Below, piece after piece: positions 18,380 to 27,543 of a DNA stretch of 64,000 nucleotides. Position 1 is the stretch's first letter. Each line of letters opens with the position of its first letter. The DNA comes from Phocaeicola abscessus CCUG 55929. GTDB lineage: Bacteria; Bacteroidota; Bacteroidia; Bacteroidales; Bacteroidaceae. The translations under genes were made by a program, and so were the position numbers. The notes under the pieces were generated by a model, which was not told the origin of the DNA, did no database searches, and saw only the letters and a program-made list of their open reading frames with translations. The stretch is taken from positions 370,689 to 434,688 of the forward strand of contig NZ_HE997182.1 of assembly GCF_000312445.1 (NCBI RefSeq). The letters are read 5' to 3'.

Positions 18380-19303
18380 TTATCGGCATCGTTCTTCGTG
18401 GAATTTAATGTTTCGGGGGTGATGGTCGATGATTTCGCTTCGAAGCAGGTTGCGGTCTATATGGGTATATATTTCGGTGGTTCCGATGCTTTCATGCCCC
18501 AACATCGCCTGGATGGCTCGGAGGTTGGCGCCGCCTTCCAGCAAATGCGTCGCAAAAGAATGCCGGAAGGTATGGGGGCTGATCGCCTTCCTCAAACCGA
18601 TGCGGGCCGCCAACTCCTTGATGATGTGAAAAACCATGATACGGGAGATGTTCTTTCCAAATTTGCTGATGAAGACATAGTCCTCATAACCGGGCCTGAT
18701 GCGTTGGTGGTTGCGGTCGTCGAAATACAGGGTTATTTCTCGGATCGCTTTCTGCGAAATGGGCACCAGGCGTTGTTTGTCGCCTTTCCCTTCCACCTTG
18801 ATGAAGCCGTCGTCGAGATATAAGTCGGAGATTTTCAGGCGACAAAGCTCCGAGACTCGAAGTCCGCAGCTATATAACGTCTCCAAGATCGCCCGGTTCC
18901 GTTGCCCCTCTTTGGCTGTCCGATCGATGACTTCTATCAGGTTGTCGATCTCTTCGACGGACAGGATTTCCGGCAAATGGAATCCGATTCGAGGCGATTC
19001 CAAAAGTTCCGTCGGATCGTTTTCCAGGTAATCTTCCAGCAAAAGGAAATGATAGAAGGAGCGAATACCGGACAGGATCCTCGCCTGAGATTTCGCATGG
19101 AGGCCTATGTCCTTCAAAGCTGCCGAGAACGTTTCCAAATCTTCCAATCCGACTTCGAGCGGCGACTTCTTCTCGATCGAGAGGTAGTGCATGAGTTTGG
19201 TCAAATCCGTCAGATAAGCCTCGACCGTATGGCCGGAAAGCGATTTCTCCAGCTTCAAATATTGCCTGTATTTCGCTAATATCTTGTTTGTTTCTTCGCT
19301 CAT
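18380..19303 (-). CDS. xerD: Tyrosine recombinase XerD
   Basis: From the ATG at 19303 (MSEETNKILAKYRQYLKLEK) the protein is 307 residues, the normal XerD length; a frame extending to 19510 runs through the divergent promoter and aroQ and is rejected. The N-terminal SAM-like domain recognises the core site. The catalytic domain shows the Arg of CGLRVSELCRL, the Lys of KVEGKGDKQR, HTFRHSFATHLLEGG, LGHESIGTTEIYTH with the tyrosine nucleophile. With XerC it resolves chromosome dimers at dif. An integron- or phage-type integrase is less likely given the closeness to XerD and the housekeeping setting. Divergent from aroQ with a shared 63-bp promoter region. Confidence 0.88.
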   Translation of the reverse strand: MSEETNKILAKYRQYLKLEKSLSGHTVEAYLTDLTKLMHYLSIEKKSPLEVGLEDLETFSAALKDIGLHAKSQARILSGIRSFYHFLLLEDYLENDPTELLESPRIGFHLPEILSVEEIDNLIEVIDRTAKEGQRNRAILETLYSCGLRVSELCRLKISDLYLDDGFIKVEGKGDKQRLVPISQKAIREITLYFDDRNHQRIRPGYEDYVFISKFGKNISRIMVFHIIKELAARIGLRKAISPHTFRHSFATHLLEGGANLRAIQAMLGHESIGTTEIYTHIDRNLLRSEIIDHHPRNIKFHEERCR

Positions 19304-19318
19304 TCTCATTTCTTTTGC

Positions 19319-19326
19319 TAACTTTG
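19319..19326 (+). promoter_or_regulatory. -7 box (TAACTTTG) for aroQ
   Basis: Consensus box 40 bp before the aroQ ATG, in the aroQ/xerD divergent region. Confidence 0.7.
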
Positions 19327-19336
19327 CTTCGAAATA

Positions 19337-19344
19337 CAAATTTA
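19337..19344 (-). promoter_or_regulatory. -7 box (TAAATTTG) for xerD
   Basis: Consensus box on the minus strand, 33 bp before the xerD ATG at 19303. The two divergent boxes overlap in territory, so the promoters probably interfere with each other. It also rules out the longer xerD frame. Confidence 0.65.
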
Positions 19345-19366
19345 GAAAAACTTCAGAGAGTTTGCC

Positions 19367-19807
19367 ATGATGAAGATTCAAATTATTAACGGTCCGAACA
19401 TCAACTTGCTGGGAAAACGGGAACCCGGCATTTACGGCAGCAGATCGTTCGATGACTACCTGAACGAACTGCGGAAAGCTTATCCTCAAATCGAATTGGA
19501 TGCCTTTCAATCGAACTTCGAAGGTGCAATGATCGACAAGTTGCAGGAAGCAGGCTTCGCTTCCAAGGGGATCGTCTTAAACGCCGGCGCATACACGCAC
19601 ACTTCCATTGCGTTGCAGGACACGATTCGGGCTATCCCAGCGCCAGTGGTTGAGGTGCATATTTCGAATGTCTATCGACGGGAAGAATACCGACATACCT
19701 CCCTGATTTCCTGTGCGTGTCTGGGCGTGATCTGCGGTTTCGGATTAGATTCCTACCGCTTAGGCGTGGAGGCTTTGTTAAAGAGAGCAGAAGTTCGACA
19801 ACGATGA
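19367..19807 (+). CDS. aroQ: Type II 3-dehydroquinate dehydratase
   Basis: A 146-residue enzyme that dehydrates 3-dehydroquinate to 3-dehydroshikimate in the shikimate pathway. Type II signatures are present: IINGPNINLLGKREPGIYG with the catalytic Tyr, LNAGAYTHTSIALQD (usually NPGAYTH; here Ala replaces Pro), and VEVHISNVYRREEYRHTS with the catalytic His. The ATG at 19370 is an equally possible start. Its stop overlaps the following methyltransferase start as ATGA, so the two are coupled. Confidence 0.93.
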   Translation: MMKIQIINGPNINLLGKREPGIYGSRSFDDYLNELRKAYPQIELDAFQSNFEGAMIDKLQEAGFASKGIVLNAGAYTHTSIALQDTIRAIPAPVVEVHISNVYRREEYRHTSLISCACLGVICGFGLDSYRLGVEALLKRAEVRQR

Positions 19808-20442
19808 AAGAAACCGATCCGATAGACGACTACATCCTTTCGCATATCGATCGGGAAGACGATTATCTAAATGCGTTGTATCGGGCTACTCATCTGAAAC
19901 TCCTGCGTCCGCGGATGGCTTCCGGCCATTTGCAAGGTCGAATGCTCAAGATGTTTGTGGAGATGATCCGTCCTCGTCAGGTGTTAGAAATCGGCACCTA
20001 CAGCGGTTACTCCGCGCTTTGCATGGCAGAGGGCTTGAAAGAGGGAGCGATGCTGCATACGTTCGAAATCAATGACGAACAGGAAGAATTTACTCGCCCT
20101 TGGCTCGAACGGTCTGCGTACGCAGACAGGATAACCCTTTACATGGGCGACGTATTGACGTTGCTGCCCGACATGAATATCGTCTTCGATATGGCTTTCA
20201 TCGACGGAAACAAACGTAACTATGAGGATTATTATGAATTGGTGTTGAAAAAATTGAGAGCCGGCGGCTTTATCTTCGCCGATAACACATTATGGGACGG
20301 CCATATACTGACAGAACCGGCAAAAAACGACCCACAAACTTCAGGCATTAGAAAATTCAACGACCGGGTGGCGGCCGACCAGCGGGTGGAAAAGGTAATC
20401 CTTCCTCTGCGCGACGGTTTGACCATCATCCGAAAAAAGTAA
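19804..20442 (+). CDS. SAM-dependent O-methyltransferase (family 3, TrmR-like)
   Basis: A 212-residue class I methyltransferase. The SAM-binding motif is QVLEIGTYSGYSALCMAEGL, followed by the acidic end of strand 2 (LHTFEINDEQ), then FDMAFIDGNKRNYEDYYELV and GGFIFADNTLWDG, which hold the metal-binding acidic residues typical of the catechol O-methyltransferase-like family. Bacterial relatives include TrmR, which methylates 5-hydroxyuridine in tRNA; that role fits the trhP gene 3 kb away, which makes 5-hydroxyuridine, but is inference. The start at 19804 overlaps the aroQ stop; the longer frame from 19717 lies inside aroQ. Confidence 0.85.
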   Translation: MKETDPIDDYILSHIDREDDYLNALYRATHLKLLRPRMASGHLQGRMLKMFVEMIRPRQVLEIGTYSGYSALCMAEGLKEGAMLHTFEINDEQEEFTRPWLERSAYADRITLYMGDVLTLLPDMNIVFDMAFIDGNKRNYEDYYELVLKKLRAGGFIFADNTLWDGHILTEPAKNDPQTSGIRKFNDRVAADQRVEKVILPLRDGLTIIRKK

Positions 20443-20446
20443 CGAT

Positions 20447-20782
20447 ATGGATTCGAAAAGACAAAATAAAATTGCTCGATTATTGCAGAAAGAACTCGGC
20501 AACATCTTCTTGATACAAGCCAAATCGATGAAGCACATCATCATCACCGTAACGGAAGTACGCGTAAGCGCCGACTTGAGCGTGGCCAAGGCTTATCTGA
20601 GCGTTTTCCCTTCGGAACGCGGACAGGAAATCATTCAGCACGTAACCGATAATGTACGGTCGATACGGTACGAGCTGGGTACTCGTGTCCGTTTTCAGTT
20701 ACGGATCATACCGGAACTGAAGTTCTTTTTGGATGAATCACTGGATAAACTCGAGCACATCGACGAACTCTTGAAAAAGTAA
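20447..20782 (+). CDS. rbfA: 30S ribosome-binding factor A
   Basis: A 111-residue RbfA with the KH-like fold: RQNKIARLLQKELGNIF, then ITVTEVRVSADLSVAKAYLSV, IRYELGTRVRFQLRIIPELK and FFLDESLDKLEHIDELL. It binds the 30S subunit to help 16S rRNA 5'-end maturation and cold adaptation. It starts 4 bp after the methyltransferase gene and is followed 6 bp later by the permease gene, so it is in the aroQ operon. Confidence 0.9.
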   Translation: MDSKRQNKIARLLQKELGNIFLIQAKSMKHIIITVTEVRVSADLSVAKAYLSVFPSERGQEIIQHVTDNVRSIRYELGTRVRFQLRIIPELKFFLDESLDKLEHIDELLKK

Positions 20783-20788
20783 ACCGCA

Positions 20789-22024
20789 GTGAATGTCTCC
20801 TTCTACATTGCCAGACGTTATCTGCTTTCCAAAAAATCGCACAACGCTATCAATGTGATTTCGGGCATTTCCGTTTGCGGAGTCGCGCTGGCCACCGTGG
20901 CATTGATATGCACCTTATCCGTTTTTAACGGCTTTCGCGATTTGGTCGCCACGTTCTTTACGGCTTTCGATCCCGAACTGAAAGTCTGCGTTGCAACGGG
21001 AAAAGTATTCGACGGCGAAGATCCGCGCATTCAATCCCTCCGAGAGTTGCCGGAAATCGCTGTACTCTCTAAAGTGCTCGAAGAAAATGCAATGGTGCAA
21101 TACAAGGATCGTCAGACAATGGCGGTCATAAAAGGAGTAGAAGACAACTACGAAGAAGTAGCTCCCATCGACAGCATCCTATTCGGAAAGGGAGAGCCGG
21201 TGCTTCACGACGACGTGGCAAACTATGCAATTCCCGGAGTAGAATTGATCTCCTCTTTAAATACCGGCATCCATTTCCTCGATCCGCTTACGGTCTACGC
21301 TCCCAAACGCGGAAGCAAAATCAATGTAGCCAATCCTTCCGCCGGTTTTATGACAGAACGCTTATTTTCGTCCGGATTAATCTTTGCCGTAAACCAGCAG
21401 AAATACGACGCTTCCTACATTCTTACTTCGCTGCAGTTCGCCCGGCAACTTTTTCAATACGATAAGGAAGTGAGTTCCGTCGCGATCCGGCTAAAAGAGA
21501 ACGTCCACGTACGTCAAGCGAAAAGAAAGATACAACGGCTTTTGGGAAGTGACTTCATCGTTCAGGATCGCTATGAACAGCAAGCTGATACGTTCCGCAT
21601 CATGGAAGTAGAAAAGTTGATTTCTTATCTTTTCCTGACGTTCATCTTGGTTATCGCATGCTTCAATATCATCGGTTCTCTTTCAATGCTGATCATCGAT
21701 AAAAAAGCGGACGTCATCACCTTGCGCAATCTCGGAGCCAACGACAAACTCATCACCCGGATATTCCTGTTCGAAGGGCGTTTGATTTTGCTCTTCGGAG
21801 CGATCATCGGGGTTGTTTTAGGTTTAACGCTTTGTTTCCTTCAACAAGCATTCGGCCTTCTTTCCTTAGGAGATGGAAGCTCGGCAGGATTCGTCGTCGA
21901 CGCTTATCCCGTCAGCGTCCATTCGACTGACGTCGTCTTAGTGCTTGCAACCGTATTGTTCGTCGGATTTATTGCCGTATGGTATCCGATACGGTATCTC
22001 AGCAAAAGATTACTTTCTAAATAG
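20789..22024 (+). CDS. FtsX-like ABC permease (LolC/LolE type)
   Basis: A 411-residue inner-membrane protein with a GTG start. The N-terminal MNVSFYIARRYLLSKKSHNA and first membrane helix (ISGISVCGVALATVALICTL) are typical of LolC/LolE. A ~230-residue periplasmic domain follows, then three C-terminal membrane segments of the FtsX fold (LISYLFLTFILVIACFNIIG, LILLFGAIIGVVLGLTL, VVLVLATVLFVGFIAVWYPI). It would move lipoproteins from the inner membrane to LolA with a LolD ATPase, which is not in the window. Bacteroidales often have a single LolC/E-type permease gene beside rbfA. Confidence 0.82.
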   Translation: MNVSFYIARRYLLSKKSHNAINVISGISVCGVALATVALICTLSVFNGFRDLVATFFTAFDPELKVCVATGKVFDGEDPRIQSLRELPEIAVLSKVLEENAMVQYKDRQTMAVIKGVEDNYEEVAPIDSILFGKGEPVLHDDVANYAIPGVELISSLNTGIHFLDPLTVYAPKRGSKINVANPSAGFMTERLFSSGLIFAVNQQKYDASYILTSLQFARQLFQYDKEVSSVAIRLKENVHVRQAKRKIQRLLGSDFIVQDRYEQQADTFRIMEVEKLISYLFLTFILVIACFNIIGSLSMLIIDKKADVITLRNLGANDKLITRIFLFEGRLILLFGAIIGVVLGLTLCFLQQAFGLLSLGDGSSAGFVVDAYPVSVHSTDVVLVLATVLFVGFIAVWYPIRYLSKRLLSK

Positions 22025-22074
22025 AAGATCTCCGGATGATCGACACTTTCTCCCTCTCCATGAGATTACAAAGA

Positions 22075-23079
22075 TCATATCGCATCGGTTTTCAGTAAGT
22101 CGGGAGATTGCCGGTTAACATCGTCGAGGACGGCAAACAATTCATCGACCGTCTCTGCGCGTAACATCTTGATCCGCGTATCCCGAAAGTTAGGAATTCC
22201 TTTAAATAAAGGCGAAGCCGCTAAATGGCGACGAACATGCAAAATGCCTCTCCGCTCGCCCAATAAGTCCACGCTCTCGGCAATCTCTTGGCGCAATACA
22301 TCGAGTCGCCACTCGAAAGATAAGGATGGCAGTTCTTCGCCCGTCTGCAAAAAATGTTTCACCTCCTTAAATATCCACGGGCGTCCGAAGCTGGCTCGCC
22401 CGATCATGATGGCATCTACGTTGTATCTGTCAAAACATTCTCTCGCCCGCTGAGGGGTTGCGATATCTCCGTTGCCTATGACGGGAATGTACAGGCGGGG
22501 GTTTTCCTTTACCTTACTGATCCAGGTCCAGTCCGCTTCGCCTCTATACATCTGCGCTCTCGTTCTTCCATGAACGGTCAAAGCCGCTATGCCGCAGTCT
22601 TGCAATCGTTCGGCCAAATCTACTATGATTCTATGTTCATCATCCCATCCTAAACGTGTTTTTACCGTAACGGGCAGGTTCACTGCTTTCACAACGGCTC
22701 CGGTCATCTCCAACATCTTGGGAACATGCTGTAACATGCCGGCTCCAGCTCCTTTCCTCGCCACGCGTTTCACCGGACAACCGAAATTCAGATCCAGGAT
22801 GTCGGGGTTCGCTTCTTCCACCATCTTGGCCGCTTCGACCATGGTTTCCGTATCTTTCCCGTAGATCTGAATGGCCACAGGACGCTCTTCGTCATTGATA
22901 TGCAACTTCCGCAGAGTCTTTTCTACCGACCGGATCAGCGCATCCGACGAAATAAACTCCGTATATACCAAGTCCGCCCCGAAGCGCTTGCACATCAATC
23001 TGAAAGCCGGATCGGTCACATCTTCCATCGGTGCCAAGCATACCGGATATGGACCCAAGTCGATATCTTTGATTTTCAT
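22075..23079 (-). CDS. dusB: tRNA-dihydrouridine synthase (Dus family, DusB-like)
   Basis: A flavin TIM-barrel enzyme reducing uridine to dihydrouridine in tRNA. Motifs: LAPMEDVTDPAFRLMCKRFG, LDLNFGCPVKRVARKGAGAG with the catalytic Cys, PVTVKTRLGWDDEH, LTVHGRTRAQMY and VIGNGDI for flavin binding. The start at 23079 (MKIKDIDLGPYPV) is chosen over the ATG at 23103, which lies inside the -7 box at 23108-23101. About 334 residues, the usual size. Convergent with the permease gene and divergent from trhP, another tRNA uridine-modifying gene. Confidence 0.9.
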   Translation of the reverse strand: MKIKDIDLGPYPVCLAPMEDVTDPAFRLMCKRFGADLVYTEFISSDALIRSVEKTLRKLHINDEERPVAIQIYGKDTETMVEAAKMVEEANPDILDLNFGCPVKRVARKGAGAGMLQHVPKMLEMTGAVVKAVNLPVTVKTRLGWDDEHRIIVDLAERLQDCGIAALTVHGRTRAQMYRGEADWTWISKVKENPRLYIPVIGNGDIATPQRARECFDRYNVDAIMIGRASFGRPWIFKEVKHFLQTGEELPSLSFEWRLDVLRQEIAESVDLLGERRGILHVRRHLAASPLFKGIPNFRDTRIKMLRAETVDELFAVLDDVNRQSPDLLKTDAI

Positions 23080-23100
23080 TCTTTTGTCCTTTCCTCCCTG

Positions 23101-23108
23101 CAAAAGTA
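23101..23108 (-). promoter_or_regulatory. -7 box (TACTTTTG) for dusB
   Basis: Consensus box on the minus strand, 22 bp before the dusB ATG at 23079. It lies only 12 bp from the divergent trhP box. Confidence 0.7.
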
Positions 23109-23120
23109 CGGAAAAACTCC

Positions 23121-23128
23121 TACCTTTG
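23121..23128 (+). promoter_or_regulatory. -7 box (TACCTTTG) for trhP
   Basis: Perfect consensus. Because transcription should begin about 6 nt downstream, the ATG at 23130 would be lost, so the start at 23151 is chosen for the gene. Confidence 0.75.
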
Positions 23129-23150
23129 CATGTGGATCAGAATAAAAACA

Positions 23151-24437
23151 ATGAACGACCGTATAAAAGACTTTGAGATCATGGCACCTATCGGCTCGCG
23201 GGAATCGCTCGCCGCAGCGATTCAGGCCGGCGCCGACTCGATCTACTTCGGTATCGAGAGCTTGAACATGCGCGCTCATTCCACCCATACTTTCACTCTC
23301 GACGACTTGAAAGAAATAACCGAGATTTGCGCTGCCCATGCCGTCAAGAGTTATCTTACGGTCAACACGATTATTTACGATGAGGACATCGCACTCATGC
23401 GAAAGATCGTCGATACGGCGAAAGCGGCACATATCAGCGCTGTGATTGCCTGCGATATCGCCGTCATGAATTATTGTTACGAAGTGGGACAAGAGGTGCA
23501 CCTGTCCACCCAACTGAATATCAGCAACACCGAAGCATTGAAGTTCTATGCACGTTTTGCCGATGTCGTCGTCTTGGCGCGCGAGTTGAACCTCAGGCAA
23601 GTCAAAACGATATACGATACCATCCGGAAAGAACAGATCCGCGGCCCGAAGGGAGAATTGATCCGAATAGAGATGTTCTGTCACGGCGCGCTATGTATGG
23701 CCATCTCCGGGAAATGTTATTTGAGCTTGCACAACCTCAACGCGTCGGCTAATCGCGGAGCTTGCATGCAGGTTTGCCGACGGGCTTATACAGTGAAGGA
23801 TCGCGAAAGCGACATCGAACTGGATGTGGACAACCAATATATCATGTCTCCCAAAGATTTGAAGACCATCAGATTTATGGACGAGATGATAGAGGCAGGC
23901 GTCCGGGTGTTCAAGATCGAAGGTCGCGCACGTAGCCCGGAGTACGTACGCACCGTGGTGGAATGTTATAAGGAAGCCATCGAATCTTACCTTGAGAACA
24001 CCTTTACGGAAGAAAAAAAATCGGCTTGGGACGAGCGGCTGAAAACGGTTTTCAATCGAGGGTTTTGGAACGGTTACTATTTAGGACAACGCTTGGGGGA
24101 ATGGAGCGAGAATTACGGCTCGGAAGCTACGGAGCGCAAAGTCTACGTCGGTTCGGGAGTGAAATATTTCTCGAATATCGGCGTAGCAGAATTCATTGTC
24201 GAAGCAGCCGAAATGAAAATAGGCGATAAACTGTTGATCACCGGCCCGACAAGCGGGGCGATCTTCCTTACTCTGGAAGAAGCCCGCGTCGATTTAAAAC
24301 CCGTCCAAACGGTTCATAAAGGAGAACACGTTTCCTTTAAAGTTCCGGAAAAGATCCGCCCCAGCGACAAATTATACAAATTAGTTCTTTCGGAAGAAAT
24401 TAAAAGAAAGCCGGGCAACCGAGCCTTCTCCGTTTAA
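23151..24437 (+). CDS. trhP: U32-family protein, tRNA hydroxylation protein TrhP-like
   Basis: A 428-residue peptidase-U32-family protein (MNDRIKDFEIMAPIGSRESL). It has the family's signature FCHGALCMAISGKCYLS and a cysteine set (SANRGACMQVCRRAY) able to hold an Fe-S cluster, then MSPKDLKTIRFMDEM and a C-terminal small beta domain. By size and motifs it fits TrhP (YegQ), which hydroxylates tRNA U34 from prephenate, better than RlhA or UbiU/V. The divergent neighbour dusB and the TrmR-like methyltransferase nearby give a tRNA-modification context. Followed by a 326-bp intergenic region. Confidence 0.82.
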   Translation: MNDRIKDFEIMAPIGSRESLAAAIQAGADSIYFGIESLNMRAHSTHTFTLDDLKEITEICAAHAVKSYLTVNTIIYDEDIALMRKIVDTAKAAHISAVIACDIAVMNYCYEVGQEVHLSTQLNISNTEALKFYARFADVVVLARELNLRQVKTIYDTIRKEQIRGPKGELIRIEMFCHGALCMAISGKCYLSLHNLNASANRGACMQVCRRAYTVKDRESDIELDVDNQYIMSPKDLKTIRFMDEMIEAGVRVFKIEGRARSPEYVRTVVECYKEAIESYLENTFTEEKKSAWDERLKTVFNRGFWNGYYLGQRLGEWSENYGSEATERKVYVGSGVKYFSNIGVAEFIVEAAEMKIGDKLLITGPTSGAIFLTLEEARVDLKPVQTVHKGEHVSFKVPEKIRPSDKLYKLVLSEEIKRKPGNRAFSV

Positions 24438-24454
24438 AGCGATACATAAAAAAT

Positions 24455-24527
24455 GGAGTACCGCTGTACTCCAACCTTTGTTAACCTTAAATCTAATACT
24501 ATGAAAAAAATCACAATACAAATGTAA
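24455..24527 (+). other. Hairpin plus 8-codon mini-ORF downstream of trhP
   Basis: A 7-bp hairpin (ggagtac-cgct-gtactcc, 24455-24472) is followed by aacctttgttaacctt and a short frame at 24501-24527 reading MKKITIQM then TAA. The hairpin may be the trhP terminator. The text around ttaaccttaaatc and the ATG looks conserved-element-like rather than random, but I cannot name it. The rest of the 24438-24763 gap shows only the terminator at 24712. Confidence 0.4.
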
Positions 24528-24711
24528 GCTTCTTCCGTGCTCTCTACAAAAAAAGAACCAGAAAAAACGGCTATATTAATATTATTTCACGAAAACAAGG
24601 TTTTTACTTATCAAAACGAAAGCCATCCGACACTAATGCCGGCGATCGGTAATTTCGCCGTAAGCCTTCGAAGACAGAATACCTCTTGCCCCGTGCCACC
24701 TAATAAAACAG

Positions 24712-24740
24712 GAAAGTGTGCCTATTGTCGACACACTTTC
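24712..24740 (-). terminator. Terminator of the frdCAB operon
   Basis: Perfect 9-bp stem gaaagtgtg / cacactttc with an 11-base loop, followed on the minus strand by cctgttttatt. It begins 24 bp past the frdB stop. Confidence 0.75.
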
Positions 24741-24763
24741 TCGTTCCCAAGGATCTTCGTAGA

Positions 24764-25519
24764 TTAATCTTTCAGCTTGGCGCAAATAAATTCGCGGTTC
24801 AACCGAGCGATATTGCTGACGGAAACATTTTTGGGACATTCCGCCTCGCAGGCACGGGTATTCGTACAGTTACCGAAACCCAATTCGTCCATCTTGGCCA
24901 ACATGGCTTTAGCGCGACGCGGCGCCTCTATCTTTCCTTGCGGAAGCAATGCCAGCTGGCTGACTTTAGCCGAGACAAAAAGCATGGCCGAACCGTTTTT
25001 ACAAGCGGCTACACAGGCACCGCAACCGATGCAGGCCGCTGCATCCATCGCCTCATCGGCATCCTTCTTGGGAATAGGAATGGCATTGGCATCCGGAACA
25101 CCGCCCGTATTCACAGAAATATAGCCACCGGCTTGCATAATCTTATCGTAGGCCGTACGGTCGACCATCAGGTCGCGGATAACAGGGAAACCTGCCGAAC
25201 GCCATGGTTCTACGGTAATCGTATCGCCGTCGTTGAAGCGACGCATATAAATCTGACAGGTCGTGGCACCGGTTGCCGGACCATGCGGATGGCCATTGAT
25301 ATACATGGAACACATGCCGCAGATGCCCTCGCGGCAATCATGATCGAATACGATCGGTTCCTTACCTTCGTCCACAAGCTGCTGGTTTAAGATATCCATC
25401 ATCTCCAGGAAAGAGGTATCACCGGGGATGTCTTTCATTTGGAACGTATCAAAGTGCCCTTTTTCCTTCGGACCTCTTTGTCGCCAAACTTTAAGCGTAA
25501 AACTTATATTTTTATCCAT
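24764..25519 (-). CDS. frdB: Fumarate reductase/succinate dehydrogenase iron-sulfur subunit
   Basis: A 251-residue subunit carrying electrons between the flavin and the membrane quinol site. Three clusters can be read: [2Fe-2S] [19 protein letters not shown] with a further Cys in GATTCQ, [4Fe-4S] [14 protein letters not shown], and [3Fe-4S] [14 protein letters not shown]. It is the third gene of a C-A-B operon, 21 bp after frdA. In anaerobic Bacteroidales the complex mainly works as a menaquinol:fumarate reductase, making succinate. Confidence 0.93.
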   Translation of the reverse strand: MDKNISFTLKVWRQRGPKEKGHFDTFQMKDIPGDTSFLEMMDILNQQLVDEGKEPIVFDHDCREGICGMCSMYINGHPHGPATGATTCQIYMRRFNDGDTITVEPWRSAGFPVIRDLMVDRTAYDKIMQAGGYISVNTGGVPDANAIPIPKKDADEAMDAAACIGCGACVAACKNGSAMLFVSAKVSQLALLPQGKIEAPRRAKAMLAKMDELGFGNCTNTRACEAECPKNVSVSNIARLNREFICAKLKD

Positions 25520-25540
25520 GATTTCTATTCGATTAAATGA

Positions 25541-27499
25541 TTAAGACTTATAGTTACGAGTTTGAACCTTGATATACTGATAGTTCAAATCTTCCTTCAT
25601 CAATTCCGGTTCTACACCTTCGCCTTTGTATTTCCAACAAGCAACGTAAGAGAAATTGGCATCGTCGCGTTCGGCTTCGCCTTCCGGCGTCTGATGCTCT
25701 TCCCGGAAATGTCCGCCGCAAGATTCTTCCCGATTCAAAGCGTCGTAAGCCATCAATTCGCCGATTTCGATAAAGTCGGCCAAACGAATAGCCTTTTCGA
25801 GTTCGACATTCAGGTCTTCGGCATTACCTGGAACACGGAGATCGTTCCAGAATATCTTTCTTATGTCTTTCAACTTAGCCAAAGCAGTAGTCAGAGACTC
25901 TTTCGTACGTCCCATCCCGACGTATTCCCACATGACATGCCCCAGTTCCTTGTGAATAGAATCGACCGAGCGCGTGCCCTTGATGTTCATTAACTTCTGA
26001 ATCTTATCCTTAACGGCTTTCTCCGCTTCCTCGAATTCAGGTAGTTCGACAGAGAAGCGCGGAACCTGAATCTGATCGGACAGATAGTTTTGAATGGTAT
26101 AAGGCAGAATAAAGTAACCGTCGGCCAGTCCTTGCATCAAAGCGGAAGCGCCTAACCGATTCGCTCCGTGATCCGAGAAATTGGCTTCGCCGATAGCAAA
26201 TAAACCTTTTATGGACGTCATCAATTCATAGTCCACCCAAATACCGCCCATCGTATAGTGAATGGCCGGGAAGATCATCATCGGATTATGATAGGGATTC
26301 ACATCGGTAATCTCCTCGTACATATCGAACAGGTTTCCATAGCGCTGTTTCACGACGTCTACGCCCAAACGGGCTATCGCGTATTTGAAATCCAGGAATA
26401 CCGCTAACCCCGTGTTATTCACGCCGAAACCCTTGTCGCAACGTTCCTTTGCAGCACGAGACGCCACATCGCGAGGAACCAGGTTACCGAATGCTGGATA
26501 GCGCCGCTCCAAATAGAAATCGCGGTCCTCGTCGGGGATGTCATTGGGATCCAAGGTGCCCGCTTGTAATTTTTTTGCATCTTCGAGCTTCTTGGGCACC
26601 CAGATTCGGCCGTCATTACGAAGTGATTCCGACATCAGGGTTAATTTGGATTGCTTATCGCCGTGGACAGGAATACAAGTCGGATGAATCTGAGCAAAGC
26701 AGGGATCGGCAAACCATGCGCCTTTCCGGTAACATTGCATGGCGGCAGAGCCGTTCGAAGCCATCGCATTGGTGGAGAGAAAGTAGGCGTTTCCATAACC
26801 GCCCGTACCGATGACAACGGCATGAGCGGCAAAGCGCTCGATCTTGCCTGTCACCAAATTGCGGGCAATGATGCCGCGAGCACGTTCAACTCCCTCCTTA
26901 TCCCGAATGAGCACCACGTCCAACATCTCGTAGCGGGTATACAACTTCACCGTACCGAGATGGACCTGCCGACTCAAAGCGGAATAAGCCCCCAACAGCA
27001 ACTGTTGTCCGGTTTGTCCGCGGGCGTAAAATGTACGCGAGACCTGTACGCCGCCGAACGAACGATTCGCTAACGTCCCGCCATATTCACGAGCGAACGG
27101 AACGCCTTGTGCCACACATTGGTCGATGATAGCGGCCGAGACTTCAGCCAACCGATACACATTCGCTTCGCGGGAACGATAGTCGCCGCCTTTGATGGTA
27201 TCATAGAACAACCGATAGACAGAATCTCCGTCGTTTTGATAATTTTTGGCAGCGTTAATCCCTCCTTGCGCCGCAATAGAATGAGCGCGGCGAGGAGAAT
27301 CCTGAATGCAGAAGTTCAAAACATTAAAGCCTTGCGCTCCCAGAGAAGCTGCTGCGGATGCGCCTGCCAATCCCGTTCCGACGATAATGATATCTAAACG
27401 ACGTTTATTAGCAGGATTTACTAATTTCTGATGAGCTTTATAGTTAGTCCATTTCTCAGCCAAGGGACCTTCAGGTATTTTTGAATTTATAGTAGTCAT
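25541..27499 (-). CDS. frdA: Fumarate reductase/succinate dehydrogenase flavoprotein subunit
   Basis: A 652-residue flavoprotein. The FAD dinucleotide-binding motif is [40 protein letters not shown] holds the His expected to bind FAD covalently. Active-site segments are [28 protein letters not shown] and [13 protein letters not shown], with a C-terminal [20 protein letters not shown] that contains substrate-contacting residues. The length is that of the Bacteroidetes/Chlamydia-type long FrdA/SdhA. Catalyses fumarate reduction (or succinate oxidation) on the cytoplasmic side of the inner membrane. Confidence 0.94.
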   Translation of the reverse strand: MTTINSKIPEGPLAEKWTNYKAHQKLVNPANKRRLDIIIVGTGLAGASAAASLGAQGFNVLNFCIQDSPRRAHSIAAQGGINAAKNYQNDGDSVYRLFYDTIKGGDYRSREANVYRLAEVSAAIIDQCVAQGVPFAREYGGTLANRSFGGVQVSRTFYARGQTGQQLLLGAYSALSRQVHLGTVKLYTRYEMLDVVLIRDKEGVERARGIIARNLVTGKIERFAAHAVVIGTGGYGNAYFLSTNAMASNGSAAMQCYRKGAWFADPCFAQIHPTCIPVHGDKQSKLTLMSESLRNDGRIWVPKKLEDAKKLQAGTLDPNDIPDEDRDFYLERRYPAFGNLVPRDVASRAAKERCDKGFGVNNTGLAVFLDFKYAIARLGVDVVKQRYGNLFDMYEEITDVNPYHNPMMIFPAIHYTMGGIWVDYELMTSIKGLFAIGEANFSDHGANRLGASALMQGLADGYFILPYTIQNYLSDQIQVPRFSVELPEFEEAEKAVKDKIQKLMNIKGTRSVDSIHKELGHVMWEYVGMGRTKESLTTALAKLKDIRKIFWNDLRVPGNAEDLNVELEKAIRLADFIEIGELMAYDALNREESCGGHFREEHQTPEGEAERDDANFSYVACWKYKGEGVEPELMKEDLNYQYIKVQTRNYKS

Positions 27500-27543
27500 A
27501 TTTTTACGATTTTATCGATTAAAAAATTCAACGGGTCAAGTCT

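Noticed and set aside
19304-19510. N-terminal extension of XerD
   Set aside because: It would cross the divergent -7 boxes and the aroQ start; the 307-residue form has normal XerD length.
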